A stretch of 64,000 nucleotides of DNA from Caldithrix sp. (GTDB lineage: Bacteria > Zhuqueibacterota > Zhuqueibacteria > Thermofontimicrobiales > Sulfurfontimicrobiaceae), in assembly GCA_020722815.1 (NCBI GenBank), contig DYKB01000005.1, positions 102,490-166,489 on the forward strand. Reading direction: 5' to 3'. Positions 29,051 through 39,453 of the stretch are shown one piece after another. The position numbers were made by a program, and so were the translations under genes. The notes beneath the pieces were generated by a model. That model searched no databases, was not told the DNA's origin, and saw only the letters and a list, made by a program, of their open reading frames with translations. Numbering within the stretch: position 1 is the stretch's first letter; every line of letters begins with the position of its first letter.

Positions 29051-29196
29051 AAGAGGGTCCTTTATTTAATTTTAAGAGTGAAATAATTATTTAACACGTT
29101 GATTGAATTCGTTTTCCACAAATTTTCAGGACTTTTCAACCGTTGAAATATTATTGAATAAAAATTATATGCACCTAAAATCCTTCAGGCTGACAC

Positions 29197-29237
29197 AAAA
29201 AAAAAGCCCAACATCAAAAAAATGATATTGGGCTTTT
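29197..29237 (-). terminator. rho-independent terminator after ftsZ
   Basis: On the minus strand, AGCCCAATATCA and TGATGTTGGGCT pair (one G-T step) around a T-rich loop, followed by a run of T. A-runs on the other side make it possibly bidirectional. It closes the division cluster about 160 bases after ftsZ. Confidence 0.85.
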
Positions 29238-29396
29238 ATCAAGCAATATATTAAAATTTTCCTTTTCAATGACTCGTTCTCAATATTGGTTATCAGCTTT
29301 GAGGATTTTTATAAAATATACACATTTTATCCGGCAAAGTCAAGGAAATTTTAATTATCTTTTAATGCCAGCGGCTTCCCGGCACATAAAAATTGT

Positions 29397-30614
29397 TTAT
29401 TCAATCCGGCGACGGATATAAGTTGGGGTCTCGATATCCTTCGAACTCAGCAATTCTTCTTCAACCAGTTGTTTATTCAATATCGGACGTTTGCCATTAG
29501 TTCCATTACCATTGTTATTGGGTTTGTAACGGAAACCATTTCCATTTTTATCTTCCAGTCGCTGGTAAGCCGGAATATCCAGATAATCGATAGCTGGATT
29601 CATGATATCGGCCGGTCGTCTTTTGATGTTGCTTAGCTCATGTTTTCCATTATTATTAAAACCGGTTGCAATCACCGTGACCCTGATTTCATCTTTTAAC
29701 GCGCTATCGATAACTGCACCAAAGATCATATTTGCGTTCGTCCCCACTGCTTCTGAAATTATCGACGCGGCTTCATTCACTTCGTATAAAGACAAATCAT
29801 CACCACCGGTAATATTAACTAGGACGCCTAATGCGCCTTCAATAGAAATCTCGTCTAACAAAGGGCTGTGGATAGCTTTTTGCGCCGCATCAACGGCTTT
29901 TTTATCGCCAGTTCCCATTGCTGACCCCATCAATGCATCGCCCATTTCCGACATAACTGTTCTGACATCTGCAAAGTCCAGATTAATCAAACCAGGTACA
30001 GAAATCAAGTCAGAAATACCCTTGGTGGCATGCAATAACACATCATCTGCCAGTTGGAACGCCTGTGTTAAGCGGGTATCGCGCGAGACAATCGATAATA
30101 ATCGCTGGTTCGGAATTATAATCAAGGTATCAACCCGATCTTTTAATTCCTGAATCCCCTCTTCAGCTTTTAACATGCGTTTTGGACCTTCAAACAAAAA
30201 TGGTTTGGTCACGATTCCAATTGTCAACGCTCCCTGATCTTTGGCAATCTCAGCTACAACAGGCGCCGCACCAGTACCTGTACCGCCCCCCATCCCACAG
30301 GTCACGAAAACCATATCGGCACCTTCAAGTGCACTATAGACCGTTTCTTTATCCTCTTCAATCGCCCGTCGTCCAATTTCTGGCTTGGCACCAGCGCCTA
30401 ACCCCTTCGTCAGGGATTTACCAATCTGAATTCGGGTGGCAGCTTTTGAATTATTCAATGCCTGTAAATCCGTATTAATTGTGACAAACTCCACGCCCTG
30501 TAGCCCCTGATTCAACATTCGATTGATGGCATTTCCACCAGCACCACCAACTCCTGCGACAATCATTCGGGCAGTTGGATTATTATTTTCATCGAAATTA
30601 AATCTTAAGCTCAT
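29397..30614 (-). CDS. ftsZ: cell division GTPase FtsZ
   Basis: 405 residues. The tubulin signature [14 protein letters not shown] is at about residues 106-119; the first loop is [14 protein letters not shown]; the T7 region follows ([17 protein letters not shown]). The C-terminal tail is Asn/Gly-rich and ends [13 protein letters not shown], a typical FtsZ end that binds FtsA. It forms the Z-ring at the inner membrane. It is the last gene of the cluster, 171 bases after ftsA and before a strong terminator. Intact. Confidence 0.97.
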   Translation of the reverse strand: MSLRFNFDENNNPTARMIVAGVGGAGGNAINRMLNQGLQGVEFVTINTDLQALNNSKAATRIQIGKSLTKGLGAGAKPEIGRRAIEEDKETVYSALEGADMVFVTCGMGGGTGTGAAPVVAEIAKDQGALTIGIVTKPFLFEGPKRMLKAEEGIQELKDRVDTLIIIPNQRLLSIVSRDTRLTQAFQLADDVLLHATKGISDLISVPGLINLDFADVRTVMSEMGDALMGSAMGTGDKKAVDAAQKAIHSPLLDEISIEGALGVLVNITGGDDLSLYEVNEAASIISEAVGTNANMIFGAVIDSALKDEIRVTVIATGFNNNGKHELSNIKRRPADIMNPAIDYLDIPAYQRLEDKNGNGFRYKPNNNGNGTNGKRPILNKQLVEEELLSSKDIETPTYIRRRIE

Positions 30615-30785
30615 CGTGAACTCCTTATATAAAAAATTTTATGATCATCCCTTGGTTGCTATTTTATCTAGTGCGGCGTCTAAAATCCAGCTTGCCCTTG
30701 AAGCTACCTAGCGCAACCAGGCGTCAATTACTTATTTTATAAAATGATAGCTTTTCTAATTGAGACCTTTTATCATTTCTATTTC

Positions 30786-32018
30786 CTAACTCAATCCCAA
30801 CCAGGATTTCATGCGATCGATAATTCCAAAATCATCCTTTTTAATATCATCGAGCATGGAATATTCATCCTGTTTATTCAGGTAATATAAAATCAAACCA
30901 ATAGCTGTCGCATAAATCGGACTTTTTGCCAGATCAACCAGGCCAGAGAAACCAGTCGGAAAACCCAATTTGACCGGCATATCAAACACTTCCTCAGCCA
31001 ATTCATTCAGCCCCTTGAGTAAAGAACCCCCACCCGTTAAAACAACGCCGGCAGTCATTAAATTAGCAAATTCGGACTTTTTCATTTCATTGGCCGCAAG
31101 CGTAAATATTTCTTCCATCCGTGGCTGGATGATATCCACCAGCAATCCGCGCGATACTTTTCGCGCAGCGCGTCCTCCGACTCCGGGAATGTCAACCGTT
31201 TCGTTAGAATCGATTACGGAATGAAGTGCGGCACCTGAGCGAATTTTAACCAACTCCGCCTGATCTACGGGGGTTCGTAAACAGAGTGCCAGATCATTGG
31301 TTACCGCACCGCCACCAAGGGCCACAATTCCGGTGTGTCGAATACAGCCTTCAAAAAACATGGCGATATCGGTGGTACCACCACCTAAATCCAGTACCGC
31401 AACACCTAATTCTTTCTCATCATCACTCAAAACAGAATAACTGGAAGCCAGCGGCTGCAGAACCAGATCCAGCACATTCAGGCCGGCACGATTGACACAT
31501 CGATAAATATTCTGCGCCGAGGTAACAGCCCCTGTGACAATATGGACTTCGGCCTCTAATCGAACTCCCGACATGCCGAGGGGATCTGGAATGCCACGCT
31601 GTTCATCCACGATAAATTCCTGTGGCAAAATATGGATTATCTCACGGTCAATCGGTAAAACGACGGCTTTGGCAGCATCGATGACGCGCCGGATGTCATT
31701 TTCAGTAATTTCATTATCCGGTCCTGAAACGGCAACGACCCCCCGGCCATTGATACTTCGAATATGATCACCTGCAATTCCCACGACAACTGAATCTATC
31801 TCAACCCCAGCCATATTTTCGGCCTGTTCCACGGCTTCATTGATGGACTGCACTGTTTTTTCAATATTAACGACAACTCCTTTTTTGAGACCATGTGAAG
31901 GTGAGTTCCCAACTCCGATTATTTTGGGATTCGGATCATCTTCATAGACTTCAGCAATGATGACACCTATCTTGGTGGTCCCGATGTCCAGGGCGGCGAC
32001 TATTCCCGAACCTGCCAT
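30786..32018 (-). CDS. ftsA: cell division protein FtsA
   Basis: 410 residues, full length. The actin-like ATPase motifs are present: VAALDIGTTKIGVIIAE (phosphate 1), VLDLGGGTTDIAMFFEG (phosphate 2), and VVLTGGGSLLKGLNELA (adenosine). The 1C-domain region HIRSINGRGVVAVSG and the amphipathic C-terminal membrane helix (IIDRMKSWLGLS) are visible. It tethers FtsZ filaments to the inner membrane. AAGGAG precedes the start. Intact, between ftsQ and ftsZ as usual. Confidence 0.97.
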   Translation of the reverse strand: MAGSGIVAALDIGTTKIGVIIAEVYEDDPNPKIIGVGNSPSHGLKKGVVVNIEKTVQSINEAVEQAENMAGVEIDSVVVGIAGDHIRSINGRGVVAVSGPDNEITENDIRRVIDAAKAVVLPIDREIIHILPQEFIVDEQRGIPDPLGMSGVRLEAEVHIVTGAVTSAQNIYRCVNRAGLNVLDLVLQPLASSYSVLSDDEKELGVAVLDLGGGTTDIAMFFEGCIRHTGIVALGGGAVTNDLALCLRTPVDQAELVKIRSGAALHSVIDSNETVDIPGVGGRAARKVSRGLLVDIIQPRMEEIFTLAANEMKKSEFANLMTAGVVLTGGGSLLKGLNELAEEVFDMPVKLGFPTGFSGLVDLAKSPIYATAIGLILYYLNKQDEYSMLDDIKKDDFGIIDRMKSWLGLS

Positions 32019-32329
32019 ATCCTTATTCTCCTTATTAATTTGTATCTGATTTTTTGATGGAATAATCCATTTAACCAGACGTAAGTTATTTATAATCCAT
32101 TATAAATTATTTTCGTTTCTTTGAACCGGTTCCATATCCAACCCGCTGGATATATCCGATAACAGCTGTTTACGTATTCGCCAAAACTAATCAAAGCTGT
32201 CAGAATCTGATATTATTGAACCTGAACCGTGTTAAATTTTCTACCGCTTAAAATTTTATCTATCTCTGCCTTTAGTAGCAGCACCTCTCTTTCGAATTTA
32301 AGGAGTGGTGTATTTTTTAATTTAATCAA
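32019..32329. other. 311-bp gap between ftsQ and ftsA
   Basis: Apart from the ftsA ribosome site (AAGGAG) I see no gene or strong hairpin. It is long for this otherwise tight cluster and may hold a promoter for ftsA-ftsZ, but no convincing hexamer pair was found. Confidence 0.4.
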
Positions 32330-33073
32330 TTAACTTTGAAATTTCTTAATCACAACTTGTGTTGAATATCTTAAGTCGATAAATTGTGTCGAATTCAATT
32401 CGGCTACAAGCAGTGGATAAACTTTATTAAATTTGAAAAGCTTTTTTTCAATTTCATCTTTACCGGTAATAACGGGTGTTCCTGAATCGAGCAGGTAAAA
32501 AATTATCCCACTTTTTGGATGATAATTTATCTCTGAAATTTGATTCAAAATAAGTGGATTTATTTTCTTTTGTGTATTCAGGCATTTTAGAATATCTTCA
32601 AAACCTTCCGGTCGGACGATTTGATTTTCTGTTTTTTGTTTTAAAGATAAACCAGTAATCACCGGATAATCATACAGTTCAATCGATTTTAATCCAGCTA
32701 ATATATTCCCTTCTTCATCAATTCCATACCATGTGTTTTCAAATAAAATCTTGGCAATGGGATCCACTTCATCGACCTCAATGCGTATTGTTGTCGGAAG
32801 TTCGCGAACCACATGGACATTTTCAACTATTGGCTGGTCTTTTTTTATTTGTTTTTCAATTTCAGTCGGTTGCAATTCAAAAAGGTCTTTACTGGAATCG
32901 ATATTGGCTTTTTTTAATAAATTTTCATTGGAAATAAGTTGATTTCCTTCAACTTTGATACTGCGTAATGCAAAAGCATTTTTACCGCGCATCCAGTCAG
33001 CGGTACCAAGCGTTACGACCATAAGCGTGGTAATTACAAAAAATAATTTGCCGATTCGTTCAACGACAATCAT
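32330..33073 (-). CDS. ftsQ: cell division protein FtsQ/DivIB
   Basis: About 247 residues from ATG at 33073, which lies 5 bases after AGAGGTGG; the GTG three codons upstream is inside that site. One N-terminal membrane helix (residues about 8-25), then a POTRA domain (LRSIKVEGNQLISNENLLKK) and a beta domain with ELPTTIRIEVDEVDPIAKIL and NTWYGIDEEGNIL. The periplasmic part links divisome components. Shorter than the E. coli protein but typical for the family. It follows murG almost without gap. Confidence 0.88.
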   Translation of the reverse strand: MIVVERIGKLFFVITTLMVVTLGTADWMRGKNAFALRSIKVEGNQLISNENLLKKANIDSSKDLFELQPTEIEKQIKKDQPIVENVHVVRELPTTIRIEVDEVDPIAKILFENTWYGIDEEGNILAGLKSIELYDYPVITGLSLKQKTENQIVRPEGFEDILKCLNTQKKINPLILNQISEINYHPKSGIIFYLLDSGTPVITGKDEIEKKLFKFNKVYPLLVAELNSTQFIDLRYSTQVVIKKFQS

Positions 33074-33084
33074 GGATACCACCT

Positions 33085-34200
33085 CTACTTTATCTTCGCA
33101 ATTTCTAATAATGAATTCACCACTTCCTGGGCAGCGTGTGGATTTGCCCAGGTGAGTATATTTTTTTTCATATTTTGCAATGGTTCCGGATTATTTAATA
33201 AATAAAAAATATCGGCAAATAGCTTTTCAGGTGTTAAATTTTTCTCTTCAATTACCAGAGCCGCCCCCTGCTCTTCAAGCACCTGCGCATTATTCAGTTG
33301 ATGTTGCCCGGCTGCATAAGGATATGGAATTAAAATAGCGGGAATTCCAGCAATCGATAATTCAGTCAATGTCAAGGCACCGGCACGGGAAACAGCGAGA
33401 TCGCTGATACTATATGCCATGGACATATCATCAATAAATGGTTGCTTCCAGATACGTTGACCATAAATATCACAAATTTTTGCTACTTCTTCATAATCTT
33501 TTTTACCTGTGCTCCAGATTACCTGATACTGTGGATGTTCCATCAGCCATGGTATCAATTCCAAAATAACTGAATTGATTCGATGAGCACCCTGGCTACC
33601 ACCGATTATTAAAATTGTTTGTTTTTTCGGATCGAGTCCAAATTTATGATAATCACTTTCCAGGCGTTCATTATTAATTTTGCGGGAAATCGGATTTCCG
33701 CTTAAAAAAAGATTATCCTGCTTTTTAAAATATTTCCGCGAAATATCAAATGTAATATGAACTCGATCCACGCGAGAGGCCAATAACCGTGTCGTAACAC
33801 CGGGAAAGCTATTTTGCTCCTGGATTAATGTCGGGAGCCCCCGCCTGGTAGCAACATAAAGAACAGGGCCACTCACATATCCGCCGGTCCCCAGGACAAC
33901 ACTCGGCTTGAATTCGCGGATAATCCGATTTGCCTGTACCAGACTCGCGACTAATTTAAAGGGAAATAAAAAATTCTGCACCGTAAAATCACGTCGGAAA
34001 CCACTAATCCAGATGAATTTAATCGGATAGCCCTTTTCCGGTACCTTTTTAGCCTCAATACCATAAGGGGTTCCAACAAACAAGACTTCTTCAAGCAGGT
34101 CCCGGGCCGCGACTTCCTCTACAATAGCAAATGCGGGGTACAAATGTCCGCCGGTACCACCGCCTGCAACCAATAAACGTATTTTTTTATTTTCGTTCAT
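33085..34200 (-). CDS. murG: UDP-GlcNAc:lipid I N-acetylglucosaminyltransferase MurG
   Basis: 371 residues. The glycine-rich loop LLVAGGGTGGHLYPAFAI, the second GGYVSGP, QEQNSFPG, IIGGSQGAHRIN, and the UDP-GlcNAc site SRAGALTLTELSIAGIPAIL are all present. It adds GlcNAc to lipid I on the inner face of the inner membrane. The start overlaps the ftsW stop by 4 bases (ATGA), implying translational coupling. Confidence 0.97.
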   Translation of the reverse strand: MNENKKIRLLVAGGGTGGHLYPAFAIVEEVAARDLLEEVLFVGTPYGIEAKKVPEKGYPIKFIWISGFRRDFTVQNFLFPFKLVASLVQANRIIREFKPSVVLGTGGYVSGPVLYVATRRGLPTLIQEQNSFPGVTTRLLASRVDRVHITFDISRKYFKKQDNLFLSGNPISRKINNERLESDYHKFGLDPKKQTILIIGGSQGAHRINSVILELIPWLMEHPQYQVIWSTGKKDYEEVAKICDIYGQRIWKQPFIDDMSMAYSISDLAVSRAGALTLTELSIAGIPAILIPYPYAAGQHQLNNAQVLEEQGAALVIEEKNLTPEKLFADIFYLLNNPEPLQNMKKNILTWANPHAAQEVVNSLLEIAKIK

Positions 34201-35345
34201 ACGATTACCCGCCTTTTTCGTTGCCTGGTCTCTATTACATTGACATGCTGTTTCGATTGAGTTGAAATATTCAGTAAAATCCCAACAGCAACCAGATTCA
34301 TCACAAATGCACTGCCACCATAACTGATAAAGGGCATTGGAATTCCTGATATCGGTAATAAATTCGCCGCGACGCCAGCGTTGAATAAGAAATAGTAAAA
34401 AATCGTAATCCCGATACCAAACGCTAAAAACATCCCGGCGCGATCAGGAGCATTTTTCGCAATTCGAATTGCTCGCCAAAAGAATAGTAAAAATAAAAAC
34501 GCTACCAGAAAAGCACCAATAAAGCCTAATTCTTCTCCCAAAATCGAATAGATGAAATCCGTAAAAGGCTGTGGAAGAAAATGAAGCTTTTGTTTACTGT
34601 TTCCTAAACCAGTTCCGAATAAACCACCATTTCCCAGACTGATGAGCGACTGTTTGACCTGCCAAACGGGCTTTTCAAGTCCCCGTAAAGTGCTAATGAA
34701 CATTACGAGTCGTTTCTTTTGATAGGTAATATTGCGCACAAATAGTGTAATCATCCCCAGTGTCGAAATCGCTATAATCGCCAAGTGCTGTTTACGCGCC
34801 CCGGCAACGATTAGTAAGGAAATCGAGATCAGCACCAATAATGAAGCCGTTCCCAAATTTGGTTCAATCAGCACGGGTACGACAATGAGTCCGATGAGCA
34901 AAAGCGCCGGCAAAAGGCCATCGACAAAGTTATCCAGCACCTGTTCTTTTCGGGAAAGAAATACCGACAAAAAAATAATCAATGCATATTTACTAAATTC
35001 AGATGGTTGAAACATGACCCCAAAAAGTTCAGTCCACCGCCGGGTTCCTTTTAGAAGCGAATCAGTCGGATTAATAAGCACGTAAATTAAAAAAATAAAA
35101 GCGACCAGATAGATTATCGGCGCAAATTTTTGAATGATATGATAATCAATCAGCATTGCCAAAAACATCAATGCCAATCCCAAAACCAGCCGAACCAGAT
35201 GTCTTTTTAAGAAAAAGTGACTATCATCGTACGTCGATTGGGCTTTGAATGAACTGGCGCTATAGATCATTATCAATCCAATTACCACCAAAACGAGGAC
35301 GATAATCAACATTGGAAAATCTAATCGTGAAAAATGTTCGAACAT
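34197..35345 (-). CDS. ftsW: lipid II glycosyltransferase FtsW
   Basis: 382 residues with about ten membrane helices. SEDS-family motifs: IMIYSASSF near the start, FQPSEFSKYALIIFL, LGTGLGNSKQKLHFLPQPFT, DFIYSILGEELGF, and PFISYGGSAFVMNLVAVGIL near the end. SEDS proteins polymerise lipid II together with the class B penicillin-binding protein, here the ftsI product. Position between murF and murG, rather than after murD, follows from the absence of mraY and murD here. Confidence 0.95.
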   Translation of the reverse strand: MFEHFSRLDFPMLIIVLVLVVIGLIMIYSASSFKAQSTYDDSHFFLKRHLVRLVLGLALMFLAMLIDYHIIQKFAPIIYLVAFIFLIYVLINPTDSLLKGTRRWTELFGVMFQPSEFSKYALIIFLSVFLSRKEQVLDNFVDGLLPALLLIGLIVVPVLIEPNLGTASLLVLISISLLIVAGARKQHLAIIAISTLGMITLFVRNITYQKKRLVMFISTLRGLEKPVWQVKQSLISLGNGGLFGTGLGNSKQKLHFLPQPFTDFIYSILGEELGFIGAFLVAFLFLLFFWRAIRIAKNAPDRAGMFLAFGIGITIFYYFLFNAGVAANLLPISGIPMPFISYGGSAFVMNLVAVGILLNISTQSKQHVNVIETRQRKRRVIV

Positions 35346-35405
35346 ATTCTTTAATTCGGGTTAATTTAAATTATCACCAAATTTTGAATCAAAATTAATT
35401 CAAGT

Positions 35406-36794
35406 TCAACTTTTTAAATGCGCGACGATGGCCTCAGTTACTTCTTCCATTGCCATCCCGCGCGACCCTTTTATCAGCAATACATCATCGGGTTGAATCA
35501 GTTCTTTTAATCGTTGAATTAAATCACTTTTTCCCTCAAAGTGCATCGCCGAATCACCCATCTTTTTCCTGGCCTCCGCAATCCCAAGTTTAGTCAACGG
35601 GCCAAATCCTAAAAAATAATCAATTTTTAATTGCGCGACTTTTGCGCCAATTCGAAGATGTTCGTCATTTCCCTGTTCTCCCAGTTCTAACATGTCGGCC
35701 AAAACAGCAATCCTGCGCCCAGTTCCCTGCAAACCGTTTAAAACTTCCAGCGCTGCTTCTGTTGAATCTGGATTTGCATTGTAACAATCATTCAGAATAA
35801 TATTTTTATGAAGTTGCAGCGTCTCCATTCTTTTTGCATGTGATTTAAATGCTTCCAGCGCATCCTTAATTTCTGTGAGTGGTAATCCAAACTCAAGTCC
35901 AACCGCCACGGCCGCCAGGGCGTTATAAATATTATGAATGCCTGGAACCTGTAATGCAATCTCCTGATTTTCCACCATAAAAGTAACATTCCCTCGTTCA
36001 TTCATCCTTAAAAATTCACCCTTTATCCGGGCGCGATTTTTGAATCCATAATCCACATAATTTTTTAATTCTCTGGTCATTGGTGCCAAAAACGGATCAT
36101 CGATGTTAATAATTGCTCTGCCTCCTGATTTCAATCCTCTGAAAAGGTCGGTTTTCTCTCTGGCAACGCCTTCAATCGTGACAAAAAACGCCAGATGTCC
36201 GCGCCCGACATTTGTAATCAAGCCCAAATCGGGATTCGTCATCGCCGTCAGGGTTTTTATTTCCCCGAAATGATTTGTCCCAATTTCAATAATCGCAACC
36301 TCATGTTTTTTATTGAGTTGAAATAACGTCAATGGTACGCCAATATGGTTATTCAGATTTCCACTGGTTTTTAGAATATTAAATCGTCGACTCAGAACAG
36401 CGCCAATCATCTCTTTCGTCGTCGTTTTTCCGGAAGTTCCGGTTAGCGCCAGAACGGGTAACGAAAATTTTTGCCGATAATCATGTGCAATTTTCTGAAG
36501 CGCCAGGATTGTATCTGAAACGATGAAATAATTTCCCTCAGGAGCGCTGGCCGGGATTTGTTTAAAACCAGCTTCATCACCGATAATAGCCGCTGCACCC
36601 CTCATAAAGGCTTCAGATATAAACAGATGCCCGTCCAGACGCTCTCCCCGAATCGCCACATAAATCGATCCGGGACTTACTTTACGGGAATCGATTAAAA
36701 TATCTGGCACCGGGCCGGATAAAATATTGCGATCACCCCGAAATTCAATCGGAAAATTCTTGATTTTCAATAATTCAGAAAATAAAAGGTCCAT
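35406..36794 (-). CDS. murF: UDP-N-acetylmuramoyl-tripeptide:D-Ala-D-Ala ligase MurF
   Basis: 462 residues. The Mur ligase P-loop GTSGKTTTKEMI lies at about 119-130; the N-terminal domain has DSRKVSPGSIYVAIRGERLD, and the C-terminal part has ILNDCYNANPDSTEAAL and VLADMLELGEQG, the MurF hallmark. It adds D-Ala-D-Ala to the UDP-MurNAc tripeptide in the cytoplasm. murE, murD and murC are not in the cluster. Confidence 0.95.
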   Translation of the reverse strand: MDLLFSELLKIKNFPIEFRGDRNILSGPVPDILIDSRKVSPGSIYVAIRGERLDGHLFISEAFMRGAAAIIGDEAGFKQIPASAPEGNYFIVSDTILALQKIAHDYRQKFSLPVLALTGTSGKTTTKEMIGAVLSRRFNILKTSGNLNNHIGVPLTLFQLNKKHEVAIIEIGTNHFGEIKTLTAMTNPDLGLITNVGRGHLAFFVTIEGVAREKTDLFRGLKSGGRAIINIDDPFLAPMTRELKNYVDYGFKNRARIKGEFLRMNERGNVTFMVENQEIALQVPGIHNIYNALAAVAVGLEFGLPLTEIKDALEAFKSHAKRMETLQLHKNIILNDCYNANPDSTEAALEVLNGLQGTGRRIAVLADMLELGEQGNDEHLRIGAKVAQLKIDYFLGFGPLTKLGIAEARKKMGDSAMHFEGKSDLIQRLKELIQPDDVLLIKGSRGMAMEEVTEAIVAHLKS

Positions 36795-36800
36795 TTTACC

Positions 36801-38945
36801 TCACCATGAAGGAAACATTTCCGGTTGAATAGTGGCCCGACAATCAAGCTGACAAAAGGCACCGGCTTTGACTTTTACGCCGGGACCAGGTTCCTGTCGC
36901 ACCACCTTGCCACTTCCCTGAATTTTAGCCTGAATATTGGCAAGCGTTAAGCGATTCAGGGCTTCCCTGACACTTAAACCAACAACTTTTGGCGTCACAC
37001 AATCCGCGCTATCTTCTTTAAATTGAAAAAGTGTAAATTTCACTTCGGTATCGCCGGTGATTTTCGCTCCGGACGGCGGTTCCTGGCCAATAATTATCTG
37101 ACCTTCATTTAGCGACCGGGTTTCAATGCCAAAGTGTTTCAGAAATTCCTGACTATTTTTCCAGTTTCGATTCGTAAAATCTGGTAACTCAGCTAACCGG
37201 GCCTGGTCATTCTTTTTTTGACCTTGTGAGGCCAACATCATCTTTTGGGTTGGCATCCAGAAACGATTATCCACATTCAGCAAGCGTTGAACAATTCTTT
37301 TAAATGTCGGGGCAGCGACTTCTGCGCCCCAGTAAGTCGTTCGTGGATTATCAATCATCACACAGAGTAAAATTTCAGGCTTGTCCGCCGGAAAAAACCC
37401 AACAAACGAAGCTAAAAACTCATTTGGTGAATATCCTTTGGAATCAGTTGCATATTTATGCGCGGTGCCGGTTTTCCCACAAATTCGGAGACCTTCAACT
37501 TCAGCTTTTTTTCCCGTACCGCGGCTCACAACCTGCTCAAGCAAATCGCGTAAGGTTTTCGATGTCGCCGCCGTTAAAACCTGCCGGATGACGCGTGGTT
37601 TGACTTCGCCAGGATTCTTCACCTTCTCACCGATCTGCCGGATAATTTGAGGTGCCAGGAGTTTACCCCCGTTCGCGATTGTTGCATACGCCAATGCCAG
37701 TTGGAGCGGGGTGACGGCCACTTCATAGCCCATTGACATGGCTATTGGCGTTGTTTCTGACCAGTGCACTGGATGTTTCAATTCGCCCGGAATTTCTCCG
37801 CCCAACGCAATGTTCGTTAAATTACCAAAACCGAAATCACGGGCGTATTGATAAAAAATAGAAGATTTAACCTGCCGCGATAATTTAGCCATCCCGATGT
37901 TACTTGAATGAACCAAAATATCAGGAATATTTAAGTTGCCATAAGGTTTATGATCGCGATAAACCTGATCGTAAACCTTATACTGTCCATTTTCACAGAA
38001 AACGATATCATCAAGATTTTTTAGTTTTTCCTGAATAATTGCAGCTAATAAAATTGGCTTAAAGGTCGATCCAGGTTCAAAAACGTCGGTTATTGCCCGA
38101 TTTCGCCACAAATCGGGTGCACTGCTCCGGGCTTGATTACAATCAAATGAAGGTTCACACGCCAGCGAAAGGATTTCGCCCGTCTGGGGATTTAACATCA
38201 CCACAATCCCGCCATCGGCACCAAAAGCCTGAACACTGTGTCGTAACTCCTCTTCGACAATACTTTGATAGAGATAATCGATGGTTAAAACAACATCTTT
38301 CCCAGCCGTTGGTTTTTCAACGCTATAACTGATACCAGGCATTTTCTCCCCTAAGGCATCCTGTTGAACAACGGCTTTGCCGGCTTTACCCTGTAATTCA
38401 TTATTAAAAGCATATTCAATTCCACTTAGACCCGATTCATCCACATTCGTAAAGCCAATCAATTGGGAAGCAACATTTTTATAAGGATATAATCTCCTGG
38501 ATTCTTTTAAAATATGAATACCCTGAATTTTTTCATTTTTAATTTTTTCAACTAATCCTTCATCAACTTCGCGCGCCAGCCAAATAAAATTTCGATTCGA
38601 TTTAAAATCCCTCAAAATGGCTTTTTCGTTTCTTTTCAAATGTCGGGATAAAACACGGGCAACCTGTCCCGCGTCTAAAAGTTTCGTGACATCCACACCA
38701 ATCGAGTAAACTGATTGATTGACAGCCAAACAATTCAAATGCCGATCATAAATAATTCCACGGGCTGATTCAAGCTCATGCGTCTGCGTATATTGACTCA
38801 CACCCATATCCACAAATTTCCTTTTATTAATAATTTGGATATGCACCAATCGAAAAATTAAAATCGTCCAAAAAATCAGAACGCCAATAACAAACAAATT
38901 CATCCGTCTTTGATCTTGAAAACGATTATGTTTCTTTTGTATCAT
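36801..38945 (-). CDS. ftsI: class B penicillin-binding protein FtsI/PBP3 with two PASTA domains
   Basis: 714 residues. One N-terminal membrane helix (about 15-35), the dimerisation region (ARGIIYDRHL), then the transpeptidase domain with SxxK as STFK (293-296), SSN (347-349) and KTGTA (491-495). Two PASTA-like repeats occupy about 595-714 (LPDFTNRNWKNSQEFLKHFG; TPKVVGLSVREALNRL), as in SpoVD-type proteins. It cross-links septal peptidoglycan with FtsW. The stop is 6 bases before murF. Intact catalytic set. Confidence 0.95.
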   Translation of the reverse strand: MIQKKHNRFQDQRRMNLFVIGVLIFWTILIFRLVHIQIINKRKFVDMGVSQYTQTHELESARGIIYDRHLNCLAVNQSVYSIGVDVTKLLDAGQVARVLSRHLKRNEKAILRDFKSNRNFIWLAREVDEGLVEKIKNEKIQGIHILKESRRLYPYKNVASQLIGFTNVDESGLSGIEYAFNNELQGKAGKAVVQQDALGEKMPGISYSVEKPTAGKDVVLTIDYLYQSIVEEELRHSVQAFGADGGIVVMLNPQTGEILSLACEPSFDCNQARSSAPDLWRNRAITDVFEPGSTFKPILLAAIIQEKLKNLDDIVFCENGQYKVYDQVYRDHKPYGNLNIPDILVHSSNIGMAKLSRQVKSSIFYQYARDFGFGNLTNIALGGEIPGELKHPVHWSETTPIAMSMGYEVAVTPLQLALAYATIANGGKLLAPQIIRQIGEKVKNPGEVKPRVIRQVLTAATSKTLRDLLEQVVSRGTGKKAEVEGLRICGKTGTAHKYATDSKGYSPNEFLASFVGFFPADKPEILLCVMIDNPRTTYWGAEVAAPTFKRIVQRLLNVDNRFWMPTQKMMLASQGQKKNDQARLAELPDFTNRNWKNSQEFLKHFGIETRSLNEGQIIIGQEPPSGAKITGDTEVKFTLFQFKEDSADCVTPKVVGLSVREALNRLTLANIQAKIQGSGKVVRQEPGPGVKVKAGAFCQLDCRATIQPEMFPSW

Positions 38946-38986
38946 CTTCTATCAATAGTCACTTTAGGTTAAAATGAATATTTCCA

Positions 38987-39334
38987 TTACCGTTGATGAA
39001 TCATATTGGGCACATTCTCAACTGAAAGCACATCATCAACAAAATCCTGCTGAATAAAAACCATTCCTAAATCTTCCTGAGCAATTCGTGTAATACGCTC
39101 ATAACTCGATAAATTCATTACCCGGGCTCGCAATTGGTAATTTTGCTGGGTTAATAAAATTTGCTCCTGATGCAGATTGTCAATTTCCGTTGCCAGTAAA
39201 TTGACCCGAACCTTTAATCCAATATAGAGCAAGGCAATCAACGTAATCGCAATCAAGCCAAGTATCGATAATATATGTTGCCGTTTCGGAATATATCTTT
39301 CCCTTCGGCGATTTCTGGGTAGCATTTTTTGCAT
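38987..39334 (-). CDS. ftsL: FtsL-like cell division protein
   Basis: 115 residues: a basic N-terminus (NRRRERYIPKRQ), one membrane helix (about 23-45, ILGLIAITLIALLYIGL), then a coiled-coil segment (LATEIDNLHQEQILLTQQ) and SSYERITRIAQEDLGM, the FtsL ending pattern. FtsL is poorly conserved; the call rests on layout and on the position between rsmH and ftsI. It bridges the divisome through FtsB-like partners. Confidence 0.85.
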   Translation of the reverse strand: MQKMLPRNRRRERYIPKRQHILSILGLIAITLIALLYIGLKVRVNLLATEIDNLHQEQILLTQQNYQLRARVMNLSSYERITRIAQEDLGMVFIQQDFVDDVLSVENVPNMIHQR

Positions 39335-39453
39335 AATTAAAGCGATAATTTTTTTAGAGTTTTATTATTTCAGGAAACTAAAATCAGTACTTGTAAAAGA
39401 ACAAATTTCAGTAAACAGCATGAGGTTATCAGTGGTTTGTAAATTCGATTTAA